Origin: Xestospongia muta
Lineage: Eukaryota; Porifera; Demospongiae; Haplosclerida; Petrosiidae
Direction of reading: 5' to 3'
NCBI GenBank assembly: GCA_963693285.1
Contig: OY848918.1
Location: 15,064,263-15,128,262, forward strand
DNA length: 64,000 nucleotides
Part shown: positions 52,952 through 64,000 of the stretch, piece by piece
How positions within the stretch are numbered: position 1 is the first letter of the stretch
Layout of the letters: each line of letters begins with the position of its first letter
Position numbers and translations under genes: made by a program
Notes under the pieces: generated by a model
Told to the model about the DNA's origin: nothing
The model's input: only the letters and a program-made list of their open reading frames with translations
Database searches by the model: none

Positions 52952-55900
52952 TCATGATGTAGAGGTATTTAATTGAATGGGTGGAGCAGTTGGTGGCTGC
53001 TGTTGCTGAGAGCTTTCACCTTGTTGAAGTTGATGTAGTCCACTATTCACTTTTGGAGATGAGAAGGCTTTATAGCCTGTTAATAAACAATCACATCCTA
53101 ATGCACCTGCTCCACAATCACAGAAAAATCTAAAAAAACATAAGCGATAGTCATTGTCTCATATATTATGCACAATCAACTACATGTATAAAACAATATT
53201 ATACCATTTGTTAGCTCCAAAATTAAGTAAAACATAGAACTTTAATACTAAGTTGAAAGCATATAAACTGAAGTAATGATCTAGTAATTGTAGGAGGCTA
53301 TCTCAAATCACAAAATTATTTCAAGTATATATTAAGAGTTTTTCTTGCTAATATACTTGCTAATATATTTAGTATATATGAGTACCTGTCATGTCTAACA
53401 AATTGAATGGTATGATCTTTATGACATGATTTAACACAGCTAACACAAATTGCATCATTGTCACCACGACTACAAGTTAGACACCTATTAGACAAAAATA
53501 CATCACATAACATTAAAGTAATCGATAGTATGTATTATATTACCTATAGAAGTCGTGCATTGGAAAAGAGTTGTCTCCTGAGATAGAATATAAACATTTT
53601 CCTCTTTGAATGGCTTCTTCTAATGTCTGACGATTATTATATTGTTGATTACCTGTGTGAGAAAAGAAAGTATCATAACACTTGAAATAGCTGTAAGTAA
53701 TTTAAGTCTTGATTTCAATTGTTGTAAGCTTTCAAATATGATGAATAAAATTAACCTCCTGTATGTACTGACTCATATTGCAATTATTACTCATATTACA
53801 TAATACATGACTGATTAAAACTTCTAAAATCTTGGCAGAATCATGTACATGTAATCATTCATCTGTATCAATCCACCTATTCATTTATCAATTCATCTTT
53901 CTTATCTATACATTTAGCACACTCATATAGTTATGTATCTAAATGATTTTTTGTATAGCACTTACCAGATAAGAATGGAGTAACTCCACTTGCTAGACAA
54001 ATGCCATCAAAATTGTTATCAAAAACTTCATTGTTTTCAATGATGCCACCTCCATTATTTGTAATTTCAATTCCAGCTGCTTTACCACCAAAAATTCTAT
54101 TGTTTTTAAGAGTGGGCTGGCTATTTGAAGAGATTAAAACACCTAAAAAATAAAAATATATCCCACATTGACTGATAATATACACAGCTTATTTTACCTG
54201 TGAGTTTATTGTTAAAAATATCATTGTCTTCAAGTAGACCACGTCCATTATTAAAGATACAAACTCCTCCCTCTTTTCCATTATATATTTTGTTTCTTCG
54301 AAGAACAGGATTGCTATCAGTTTTTATCCATACTCCAGCTAAAGCATTGCCATAAATGTCATTTTCTTCTAAACGACCTTCACCTACATGTACAATAATG
54401 TCATATATTAAGTCATGTGCTCTCAAGACATTGACTATATGTGTCTGCACAAATTAAATCGTCTACTGACCAGAATTATAAATTAAAACACCACCATTCT
54501 TGCCTCCAAAAATTTTGTTTCTTCTGATCATGGGGTTACTTCCAGTTCTGTTTATAAATTGTATATAATTATAACTTAACAACTAACAAATGCATAACTC
54601 ACCTGATTTGTATGCCAGAGAAAGAATGATTATAAATGTCATTTTCTTCTAGTAGTCCACCTCCATTATCATAAAAGTAGATACCAACCTGCTTACCACT
54701 GTGTATTCTATTATGTCTCAGAGTTGGTTGACTCCCTACAAGTCAATGGAGACTATATTTAATACCACAATATGACTAGTGTATTCTGTGTGTCAGCAAT
54801 TGTTTGAATCACATGCTGTTTATAGTGTTTGTCTATTCTTAGATTTGTATTCTATTGTTCCCCATAACTATCAAACTCATATACTATACCCACCAATACA
54901 ATTATATCATAATTAATTATTTTACTACAGACACAACAATGATGAGTGAAGCTACTAGCTAGTGCCAAACATCTACTAAACAGTCTTACAAGTTTTGATA
55001 AACATCAAAGCAAAGTTAAGACAATTACTATTATCTTGTGTCTTTTCAACTTGTCATTAAAACAAAGTATACAGTAAACATTGTGCATACTACAAATTCT
55101 GTCACTTTATCTAAATCTTATCCTCTTAATTGGTTACACCACTATAACTTCTTAGAAATTTTTAGGTAATTAATACATGGATTTCATTTTGGCAACCAAA
55201 ACAAACCTATTGTACATGTGATCCAACCAAAAACTCAGACTGACCTGTTGTGATCCAAACACCAGCCAGAGCATTTGAATGTATTTCATTGCCTTCAATA
55301 AGACCTAGTCCATTGTCGTGCTATATTATTAAGTATCAATATATTAAGGATATGATAAAACATACTCACTTACCACATAAATTCCCCCGTGTAAACCATG
55401 ATGTATTTCATTATTTCTAATTATTGGGTCACTACCTGTTCTGATTTGCACACCAGCTAATGTATTACCTGCACATATAAAAGACAGTAACATCAGCTTT
55501 TGGTTAAATGTAGGGTTTCTGGGTTTGTCCATGCATAAACCGTCTTACTATATAAGGCTCATACTCACTATGAATATTATTATTCTCTAATATACCACGT
55601 CCACCTCCAAAGAAATATACACCTCCTTGTAAACCAGAGAATATCTCATTGTCTCTAAGAGTGGGGTTGCTTTCACTAGTGATCCATACACCAGCATATG
55701 TGTTAGCAAAGATTTTGTTCTCAACAAATTGACCTCGGCCCTAAACCAACACAGAGTGAAACGTTAGTGTATTAAATATATCCATGTCTTACTCTGTCAT
55801 GAACATATACTCCACCAGTTGATCCATGATGTATGGAACATCGATATATGATGGGATTAGCATCATTTTTGATTTCAATACCTGCTATTCTGTTGCTATG

Positions 55901-58900
55901 AATATCGTTATCTTCCAATAGACCCTAAGGAAACCACATTACTTTCAATATATACTATAACAATAACTTTACCTGTCCACCTTGGAAGATGAAAAACCCT
56001 ACATCACGACCATGATGTACTTCGTTACGCCTAAAAATTGGTGATGAGTAATTTTTAATCCAAACTCCTGCTAATTTGTTGTTATGAATATTATTATCTT
56101 CAAAACGTCCCTAATATGGAATACAACCATCAACTGAAATGTATATCAAAGAATTACATACCCTAGCATGATCATCAACAAAAATACCAACATTATTAGC
56201 ATTAGCTATTGTACAATGACTGATGATTGGATTAGCATCTTTGCCGTGAACATAAATACATGAACCACCTAAAAAGAAGTCAAAATATAAAGATATTGAA
56301 ATAGTAACCTTACAGAATGAAGTGTTAGTAAAATAACAATTGTGTAGAATGGGTTGTGCTCCCTCAGGTATATTAACACAGTACTGTCTAAGATTGGGCA
56401 TGTCATCTGGAGCATCAAACTAAAGCAAAAAAGAGAAAAAGAGAAAGGTATGATATATAATATACTTATTTGGGAGTTTATTTAATATTAAACTGTTTAT
56501 ATTCAATTATCCATTCAGCATGTCACATTTGTCATCACATTAGAGCATGGAATTTATCATATTATCTCCATATATACCTTAATCTCCATATTAGATATTG
56601 TAACATTCTTGAGATGGAAAGAAGTTTCTATTACTGTATGTGATACACTAACTAGTAGAACACGTTCTGGACTAGATCCAATTAATGAAACTGGTTTATT
56701 CAAAAGTATAGATTCAGTATAGACACCAGGATGAACCAATATTCTCTCATTATCTGTTGCACTCTCAATAGCTTCCAGTATAGTTAAATAATACTATAGG
56801 AAAAAAGGTAAATATAAGTGTAAGTACTGTGTGTGTGTGCGTGCGTGTGTGTGCGTGCGTGCGTGTGTGTGCGTGTGTGTGTGAATCTACATATATTATT
56901 AGTGTGTTTATGTGTAGTATAGTCCTCAATTATTATAGTGGTCAGGTCCTTATACATATAAATAGTGATTTAATAGTAACATTTACTACAAGCAGCTGAC
57001 CTTGACACCAGGTGCCTCTGTTCTAAGAGGATGTGTACTGGGTAATGATGCTAGTCTTGGGAACACATGAGAACAGCCATACTACAAAATCAATAAGATT
57101 TAAACTAATGATCTATTTTATAGTGTGACCATCTCTATGGTAACATAGTATATAGTCAGGTGCATTGAAGTAGATATATTACATAATTCATTTCTGTACA
57201 TGTCAGAACAACAAACCAGTTAGATTAATATTTATGACATATAAATTATTCAATACTAGTTATCACAAACACCCTAGAAGGACCTGTTGTATAATAACAA
57301 TTATACAAAAATTTATTATATACAGTCATAAAGCAAAACAAATGGAGACAGACTGCCTTGAGCAAACAAATAGAATATGTATGTGTTCCTTGTTTATTTC
57401 TTAGGTTGTAACTATTGATTGTGTATAGATAGGTATGATGTAGGTAGACCTATCAACAAAGTTGTTCTGAAGGGAACTGATTAAGTTGGCGGCAGTTAGT
57501 GGCAACACAGAAGTCACATAACTAACTAAACTACACTCATATATTAATTGTGGTTTAATCTAGTACTACAGTTAATGTAAGTTTAACCAGTCTTGGGTAA
57601 CACCCTTGAAATTGATATATGCATTGTACAATAGTAGCTAATGTATACAAGCACTCATTACTTGAAAGAAGGGAATGCATGTACACTATTTTAATATGTA
57701 ATAAAACATCAATTTCCATTCATTATTACACATTCCTTGTATTAGTCTGACCGTACACTGTCCCACTACACACTACAAACATGTACATGTACACGTACAT
57801 GTACATGTACAACATTCTTTGGTTTTTAATATACTATGGCATCATCAATTTAGAACACACAAATAATATGTTAGTACAAGTTTACCATAATTGAGAATTG
57901 AGACTTCCAAGATAGACCCTCTACTGATGAAGAATGTCCTCCTATTGAAGGTGGAATAAATGCGTGATCCATTTCAAATACTCTATGAAATAGATCTTTC
58001 CTACAATGAAAGAAAAGTTGTAATAGCAAGACTCTCTCTCTCTCTCTCTCTCTCTCATTTTCTTCCATCCAGCAACCAACATAAAAGAGCACTAAAGTAC
58101 AGAACCCTCAATTTACTGCTTACAGAAACAATAAACAGCCTACTGAAATTCATAAAATAAATCTTTTCAACAAAAAAATTATGCAAAATAACATTTTTGT
58201 TTTGCATATTGATTTTACAAACTTTCTCTCTTGATAATATGCTTGCTAATAACAACAAAACAGAACTATAGCTATCTGTGTACAAATTTAAGATTAGTTC
58301 TGTAAAACTGGTGGTTTTGAGTCATGGCTGATTTAAATGCTTTGCCCTGGCCAAGCATCAATAAACAAACTACTGATGTCTTAATAGATTACCATAATTT
58401 TTCCATTGAAGAAACTTGATTGAATCGTCGGCAAACTCTGCTAACATTACACAAATCTCTTTCCCTTAGAAATGAGAATATATGTTGTAACACTTCACTG
58501 GGTAGTCTCTCTTGAAAATAAGGTGTGTCTAAAATAAAGAGAACAACCTTCACTAGTTATTCTAATCTACATGTAACAATTAGTGTACCAATCTTTGGTA
58601 AAGTGGTTTATTTTTAACCCACTCTGACAATGGCAATTTTATACTGTGAGAAAGTTTGAATCATGTATAAAGTTACAATGTCCTTTTCATTGCAGCCAAT
58701 CAGGTGCAGTCAGTTGATACAGCCAACAACTACCCCAGAGAGAACAACACATGAATAACAGTTGTGGTCTAGGAACTACTCTACCATGAACAATATTCAT
58801 ATTACAGTACACCTTAAGGCAGCAGATGAGTTGTGTAATGTTATACACATTATGATGTGGTTCATTTATCTTATCTCTGTTAATGATTCATCTTGGTTAC

Positions 58901-61777
58901 TATGTTATATGGTACATGTGATGAGGTGGTATTACCCTACCACGGGACATTTGTACTAAGATCAAACACATTAACTTGTAATTCTAGAAAGTATTATTAT
59001 TCAATATAAAGAACATCAGCTTAATTATATGTATTCTCTTCTGGAATTTTACCACAAATTGTATCGTATTAATATACAATTTAAACTAATCAACTACTAG
59101 ATATGTGAGTACTAACAGCCACAATGCCATATGCTATTACATCAACTAGAAACCCTTGTTATTGCAATTACCAGCACACTTGTTCATACACATACAAATT
59201 AACAAAAAGACACAAACACACCTGTACATACAAACTACCACATACAAGGTTGCTGAGATTAATAAAACCTAATAATTATACTATATCACCAATAAATGAT
59301 ATTCATAGAAAATCACTAGACAGTAGAATTATATTCATGACAGTCATGATAATAGAATTCATAGTGGTTTATTGAAGCATAGTAACCTTCATTAGTGAAG
59401 ACCTCCTCTTTTCCATCATGTCCCCATATAAAGTGTGTGAGTTTTGGCATAGTAGTTGATATAACAACATGATGATGAAATATGTCTCCAATCAAAAACA
59501 TGGCCAGATACACACCCATTTACTCAATGGTTACTCAAACTCTACTAATAGCTATCTACTACTTTGGTTTTGCATAGTAGTAATACCTTTCTTCATTCTG
59601 CCACAAGGCTTTAACTGAGACAAGCATACAATTAAATGCACTGTATAGTAAGTATATATGTTAGTATTGGACATTACATTATGCTATGACAAACTAATGT
59701 GAACATCCATAAGATAGCTGTGAGTTTACGCACAATAGATAACTATTGTGCTTCATAAACTTTCTCTTGGCAAAGGCTCTGATTGTATTGAGAACGTTGG
59801 GAGACTACAGTAGCTAAAGTAATGTAAACAAACACATAAAATGCTATGACTATATCAATAGTAAATCACTATGTGGTGTGTTTAACACTCTTATGTGAAA
59901 TATATCTTTACTCAATGATGCACTAATAACTAGATCAAGCATATCGGATTATATACATGTACCACAATAGAATAAGTACATATACATGTACATACAAAAA
60001 CATATCAAGTAATAATCAACGGCAAATTGTTACAGAGAAAACTTCTATATTGAAACATTCTAACAATAAACAAAATACCTATTATTCATTACAAGTAATT
60101 CATAACAAATGTGGTATACACAAGTACAATAGGGTATTCTTCATAAAGAAACATCAATGAATACAGTTTGAGTTTAAAAGCCAGAAAGCTCCCACTCACC
60201 CAATCATATCCCACACAACATGAATTCCCTCAAAGGGCTGGCTACCTACACAAAAAGACCTGCCCTTTACCTACTATCCTCAATGGTTATTATCAGTTTT
60301 TCCCATACTCTATGGATAAGATTGGTCTTCAAAAAGGTCAAAATGATAATAACTACTATTGAAGATATTACTACACAAAGTACATCAACTTGTATTCTTA
60401 CAATACTCATGAGACACTTACAAACATTGTCTTGTGAATTAATTTCCGGTCTTCTTTTACGCCGTGTCATCTGTATTATATAGATATAAAATATTGTTAT
60501 TACTACAAACTGAGTATATAATATCCCATTGTGTGTAATATGCCATACTTAAATTGATATAACAAACTAGACATAATGGTTTTGCTTTAGTTTAAGCAGG
60601 ATGGCTCCTGGTTTTCAAGAATTACTCATTCAAATTTGAAGTGTTAAGCAACCACAAATCAGTGCAACAAACAGTTGCAGATGTGGTCTTAAACAAGTCT
60701 TTTGTATTCCCAAGAAGACAGAGGCTGGGTGTAGAAAACCACCTCAAAACAACCTGGTGTCTATATTATCCCTTTCTATAGTAACCTCAGAAATTATAAC
60801 AGGTTATTTTGTTGTCAAAAACTGGAGTTAAGAAGCCTCATACCAAGTACTAATCAAAGTCATGTCTACTACATTTACTGTGTACAAATCTCTATAGACT
60901 GTTGCATATAGACAATCATCTAGAAGTCATATCATGGATAGTATCAAATTACTGTCCATGTTTTAATTTTGGCCAAGAATTAATAAAAAAATTTGCAGAT
61001 AAAGGGTTATATTTTAGTACACAAAACTTGCAACAGCCAAGCTTTCTACTAAACAACGCCACAATGAAATTCTGTGGCAACGTTTGAGGCAAACAAATCA
61101 ATTCAAAAGTCGTTAAACAATACCATAATACTAGAAAAGTGATAGCAATTATAGTACTAATATCCTAATGAGGTCAATTTGGTCATTAACTACCTCAAAC
61201 TATACATGTATACATCAATGTACATGTACACATATAGTATGTACATGTAGTTAATATACATGTGAACATGTAGCAAGTACATTGTCATTGTACATACATG
61301 TACATTGTTGTAGTACTAAATTAGTACTACAATTTGTATGTATTTGACCATTAATTATCTTATAGGTAGTTATTTATTGCAAGCAATAGTAGAGTGCTCT
61401 CTGATCATCTTATCACTAACTAAACCAGTTTTTAAAACCAGATTTGGTGGGTATTATGAGATGACACATGTGTAGTAACATAATCTATTAAGATGGTATC
61501 AACAAATCCATTCAATACATGCAGTTAGTGGTTAAGGGTTAGTCCTTAGGTTAGAAGCTAACAAAAAGGCTGAATTGAAGACAGAAGACTAAGCAATAAA
61601 TCAAGCTAAAGGATGTGGTGTGAGTGTTCTTTATGTTCAATATCAACCCACCTCATACTGGCAGGATATGACAGTTAGAAATTAATGAAACTTAATAACA
61701 ATTTTAATAAAACTCACCAGGTCAACATGAACTCTTTGTCTTGTGCGTTTTATACCTGCTTTCATAAGAGTCTCCAT
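52952..61777 (-). CDS. FBXO11: FBXO11/DRE-1 F-box protein
   Basis: About 19 exons. FBXO11 is the substrate receptor of an SCF (SKP1-CUL1) ubiquitin ligase. First coding exons: 61718-61777 ([20 protein letters not shown]) and 60422-60470 ([10 protein letters not shown]), a basic N-terminus. The F-box exon ends at about 58524 ([33 protein letters not shown]). Exons at 57886-58004, 57001-57080 and 56578-56792 match the linker and first beta-helix turns ([20 protein letters not shown]). Exons from 56418 to 53966 carry many beta-helix turns such as [20 protein letters not shown]. Exon 53396-53484 and the last exon 52952-53129 form the UBR-type zinc finger ([24 protein letters not shown]), ending in a Gln/Pro-rich tail. 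A non-coding first exon probably ends at 62374 (donor GTGAGT). Order and content match vertebrate FBXO11 throughout. Confidence 0.92.
56826..56882 (+). repeat. (GT/GC)n microsatellite in FBXO11 intron
   Basis: GTGTGTGTGCGTGCGTG-type alternating purine-pyrimidine tract of about 57 bp, in the intron before the exon at 56578-56792. Confidence 0.85.
58029..58057 (+). repeat. (CT)n microsatellite in FBXO11 intron
   Basis: About 14 CT units. On the coding (minus) strand it reads GA, so it is not a polypyrimidine tract, unlike the CT tracts in the spectrin gene. Confidence 0.85.
58530..60420. other. Long FBXO11 intron, nothing else seen
   Basis: About 1.9 kb between the F-box exon and the exon at 60422-60470, the longest intron of the gene. 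Short open frames here resemble nothing and overlap on both strands. Confidence 0.5.
60471..61717. other. FBXO11 intron rich in TACATGTA palindromes
   Basis: No gene. Between 61200 and 61315 the palindromic core ACATGT occurs at least seven times, several as TGTACATGTACA-like words. Confidence 0.5.
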
Positions 61778-62440
61778 TTCCAGTCTAATAAGGAACAAAC
61801 TATATAAAAATACTAGTGTCCTGCAATTAAAACACTACTTCAATTGGGAAATTAATAAAACCTAAACTGTTTTACTTCTAGGTCCTAAATGCACTAATTA
61901 TCATTTGTGTTGGCAAATGGTAGACATCATGTCTACACTATAGATCTTCATACATTCATTATTCATCTCTGAAATTTGAAAATGGCCTAAATGTTTATAT
62001 AAACAATGACAACACCTATCTATTGAACTGTATAGCTGTCAAAAAATCACACCGAAATGTGACTCAATTTGAGGTCAACACAACATTGTCAATACATTTT
62101 CACCTTTCATTTGGCAAAAGCTAGAGACTTTTGTCAGTAACCACCTAATATTCTAGGTAGATTTTTTTATCAATCTTTGATGCTATGATTGGTTCATCTT
62201 ATTATTATTATTTTACACAATATTACTATTCTAGAAAAAGTTATAATAAGAAAAGGAATCGTATATCGCAATTTAAATAATGAAAAGAAAATGGTAGCTT
62301 AAAATTATACCATCATCAGATCGCTTCTTTATAAATATATCAAGAAACTTTTATTATCAATACAACTACTCACCAATAAATGTTTCAAATGATGGAATGT
62401 CGTCTTGTTCGTGCCTCGTCTCCTTTTCTCCCTCTCCCTT

Positions 62441-62712
62441 CTCGGTGTGTGTGTGTACAAAGCCTCAGGCGTTATGGGCGTTATAATAAAGTGTTTTTAC
62501 CTGGCTTCAGTCAATCAGTTTAAGAATGGCCCTCCTCAATGTTTAAGTAGACACTTTGCGGTTTCCTTGACCTTCTTTCATTCGAGACTGTGAATATAAT
62601 TTAGTCTTGCACGCTTAAATTCGAAATTCCCGCATCCTAACGACTAAACAGTTGATTGGTTCATGTCAAAAGGTTGCCATGACGGCAAACACACCTCCAA
62701 CACTGCTATATT
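62441..62712. promoter_or_regulatory. Divergent promoter with X-box-like element
   Basis: Lies between the inferred 5' exon of FBXO11 (-) and the plus-strand gene at 62713. An inverted CCAAT box (GATTGG, about 62654) is followed by GTTGCC (62673-62678) and GGCAAA (62684-62689), two RFX half-sites 5 nt apart; the usual spacer is 0-3 nt, so this is X-box-like only. Confidence 0.4.
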
Positions 62713-63490
62713 ATGGAGAAGTCGACACAGCAGAATCTAGACAAACGTTCTCAATTCTTGAGGCAGAATCCACGATTTATTAATGAGCCAATATGTAGTG
62801 TCGATTTTACTATAGATGGTGAAGCAACAGTGGCTGAATGTATGAAATGGTACAGTCATGACAGTAGAAGTCAACCAGCTAAGATTTTCAAGTGGTATGC
62901 AAATAAATTATCATAATATTTGTGGTATAATATATTATAATTATATGCATACAAATCTGATACTATATAAATATGCAACTTAATGTTTTGCTGGGTGACA
63001 ATTAATTCTTAAACAATCTTGCTACAATTAAACTGTTTGTCTACCTTAGTTCTACAACATCACTGTCATCATCTTCAAGACAGGACTATCAACTGCCATC
63101 AAAAACTCTAAACCATCTCCACAAAGCTCCTAAAACTTTCATTCAAAGCTTATTAGGTATATCCCATTTATTTCAATGTAAACTATTTTGGTATATATGT
63201 AGTATATTTTCGTCAATCTCATTCTCACTGACCCTTCCAGTCTAGCATACTAGAGCTACTGTAAAAATAACTTAACTATTATTATTATTATTATTATTAT
63301 TATTGCATATAGAACCTGAAATGGAAAGAAGTAAGAGTGTAAAGAAAGAATTTATTTCATTCAAGCACCAGTACAATTGTCGTAGTGATCCAAATGAACC
63401 AATTAAAGGAAAAGTTAGTATTATTACGCATACAGAAAAGATTTTATTATATTATAGCTTCACGGAAGTTTTGTCTGGGAACTGAAATAA
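62713..63490 (+). CDS. Short protein of unknown family, possibly ciliary
   Basis: Four exons join in frame: about 62713-62895, 63049-63160, 63312-63414 and 63458-63490, giving a protein of about 143 residues. It starts MEKSTQQNLDKRSQFLRQNP and ends KGKLHGSFVWELK. It is rich in Lys, Ser and Gln, with no signal peptide, membrane segment or enzyme motif. The short compact shape with aromatic-basic blocks and the X-box-like element upstream resemble small axonemal or ciliary microtubule proteins. That is inference; no family is recognised. The third intron is bounded by GTTAGT and TTATAG. Confidence 0.6.
63277..63305 (+). repeat. (ATT)n microsatellite before splice acceptor
   Basis: About nine ATT units immediately before the GCATATAG acceptor of the exon starting at 63312. 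Confidence 0.85.
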
Positions 63491-63581
63491 AATAACTTTG
63501 ATATTGATAAAGGTACTATTATTATTACATCTAATAATTTAATGTGATTACTCTTGGTCAATTCAGTAGTTTGATTTCTTT

Positions 63582-64000
63582 TTACACATCAGTTTCCAAT
63601 CCATTTTCAACTTCATACGGCAATGCCTTATCAAAATCATTATGTTCCTCTTCAGTGCTGTCATCATTTTCTGACTTGATGTTTGTCTTTTTTTCATAAT
63701 CATCTGCACTTGAAAAGTTGTCAGTTTCTTCTACTATGGGATAAATAGGTAGGCTTAGTGTCTGTGATGTCCAGCTTAAATCGGAAAGCTTTTTATGAAG
63801 AAACCCTTTCTCTTTATAATCAATGGGTGAGATTGGTGGTTCAATGCTGTGTGTGGAGTCACATGGAGACGTTATATCTGGAAAGGCAAAATGTCGATTA
63901 TTATGTAATGATAATGGTGGAGCACTAATTGGTGGGGCATCAGTTGAGAGTGATGTCTTATTAAGAGGGTCAAGAACAGAGTCTTCCGTGAAAGATGTTA
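63582..64000 (-). CDS. C-terminal exon of an unknown gene (partial)
   Basis: An open frame of about 138 residues enters from the right edge and ends with ENGLETDV and a TAA at 63582-63584. No start codon lies in frame inside the window, so this is a terminal exon. The sequence is Ser/Thr/Pro- and acid-rich (PPISAPPLSL, SENDDSTEEEHNDFDK) with one SDLSWTSQTLSLPIYP block. It looks like a disordered tail. Function and family are not recognised. Confidence 0.6.
   Translation of the reverse strand, partial: TSFTEDSVLDPLNKTSLSTDAPPISAPPLSLHNNRHFAFPDITSPCDSTHSIEPPISPIDYKEKGFLHKKLSDLSWTSQTLSLPIYPIVEETDNFSSADDYEKKTNIKSENDDSTEEEHNDFDKALPYEVENGLETDV

Overview
The window is nuclear DNA of an early-branching animal, most likely a haplosclerid demosponge such as Amphimedon (inference). 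The DNA is AT-rich, introns are mostly 40-200 bp, genes are closely packed and often divergent, and the genes are of animal type (spectrin, SWAP70/DEF6, FBXO11). Fragments of sponge-style SRCR and beta-helix genes are also present. No tRNA, rRNA, operon or CRISPR array was seen. Exon boundaries were read by eye from GT/AG sites and frame continuity.

Layout. 1-1813 (-): 5' part of a SWAP70/DEF6-like PH-domain gene, leaving the window on the left. 2061-20574 (+): a complete beta-heavy spectrin with two CH domains, about 30 spectrin segments, an SH3 domain inside segment 5, a charged/proline-rich tail and a PH domain. 20764-23776 (-): an unusual nine-exon gene that fuses a TKL-type protein kinase, a repeated coiled coil, a Rho-type GTPase and a hydrophobic C-terminal anchor in one 827-residue chain. 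24.3-28.2 kb: a decayed LINE reverse transcriptase, a decayed SRCR gene and two small candidate genes. 29.2-36.9 kb: a gene-free block of five tandem-repeat arrays ending in a foldback element. 36.9-41.8 kb: unique DNA and a broken beta-helix surface-protein gene.

42574-48055 (-): a mitochondrial-type cysteine synthase whose introns are filled with 24-, 45- and 48-bp minisatellites. It stands head-to-head with a C8orf33 (UPF0488) homologue at 48104-48664 (+). 49006-49554 (+): a four-pass membrane protein preceded by a perfect RFX X-box. 50439-51741 (-): a MYND zinc-finger protein. 52952-61777 (-): the FBXO11/DRE-1 F-box protein with beta-helix repeats and a UBR finger. 62713-63490 (+): a short protein with an X-box-like promoter, divergent from FBXO11. 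63582-64000 (-): the last exon of an unknown gene.

The genes do not form one pathway. Spectrin (membrane skeleton), SWAP70 (phosphoinositide/Rac signalling) and the kinase-GTPase (Rho-type switch) are neighbours with a shared cortical/cytoskeletal theme, but joint function is only inference. The strongest candidate for an undescribed system is the kinase-coiled coil-Rho GTPase-membrane anchor protein at 20.8-23.8 kb.
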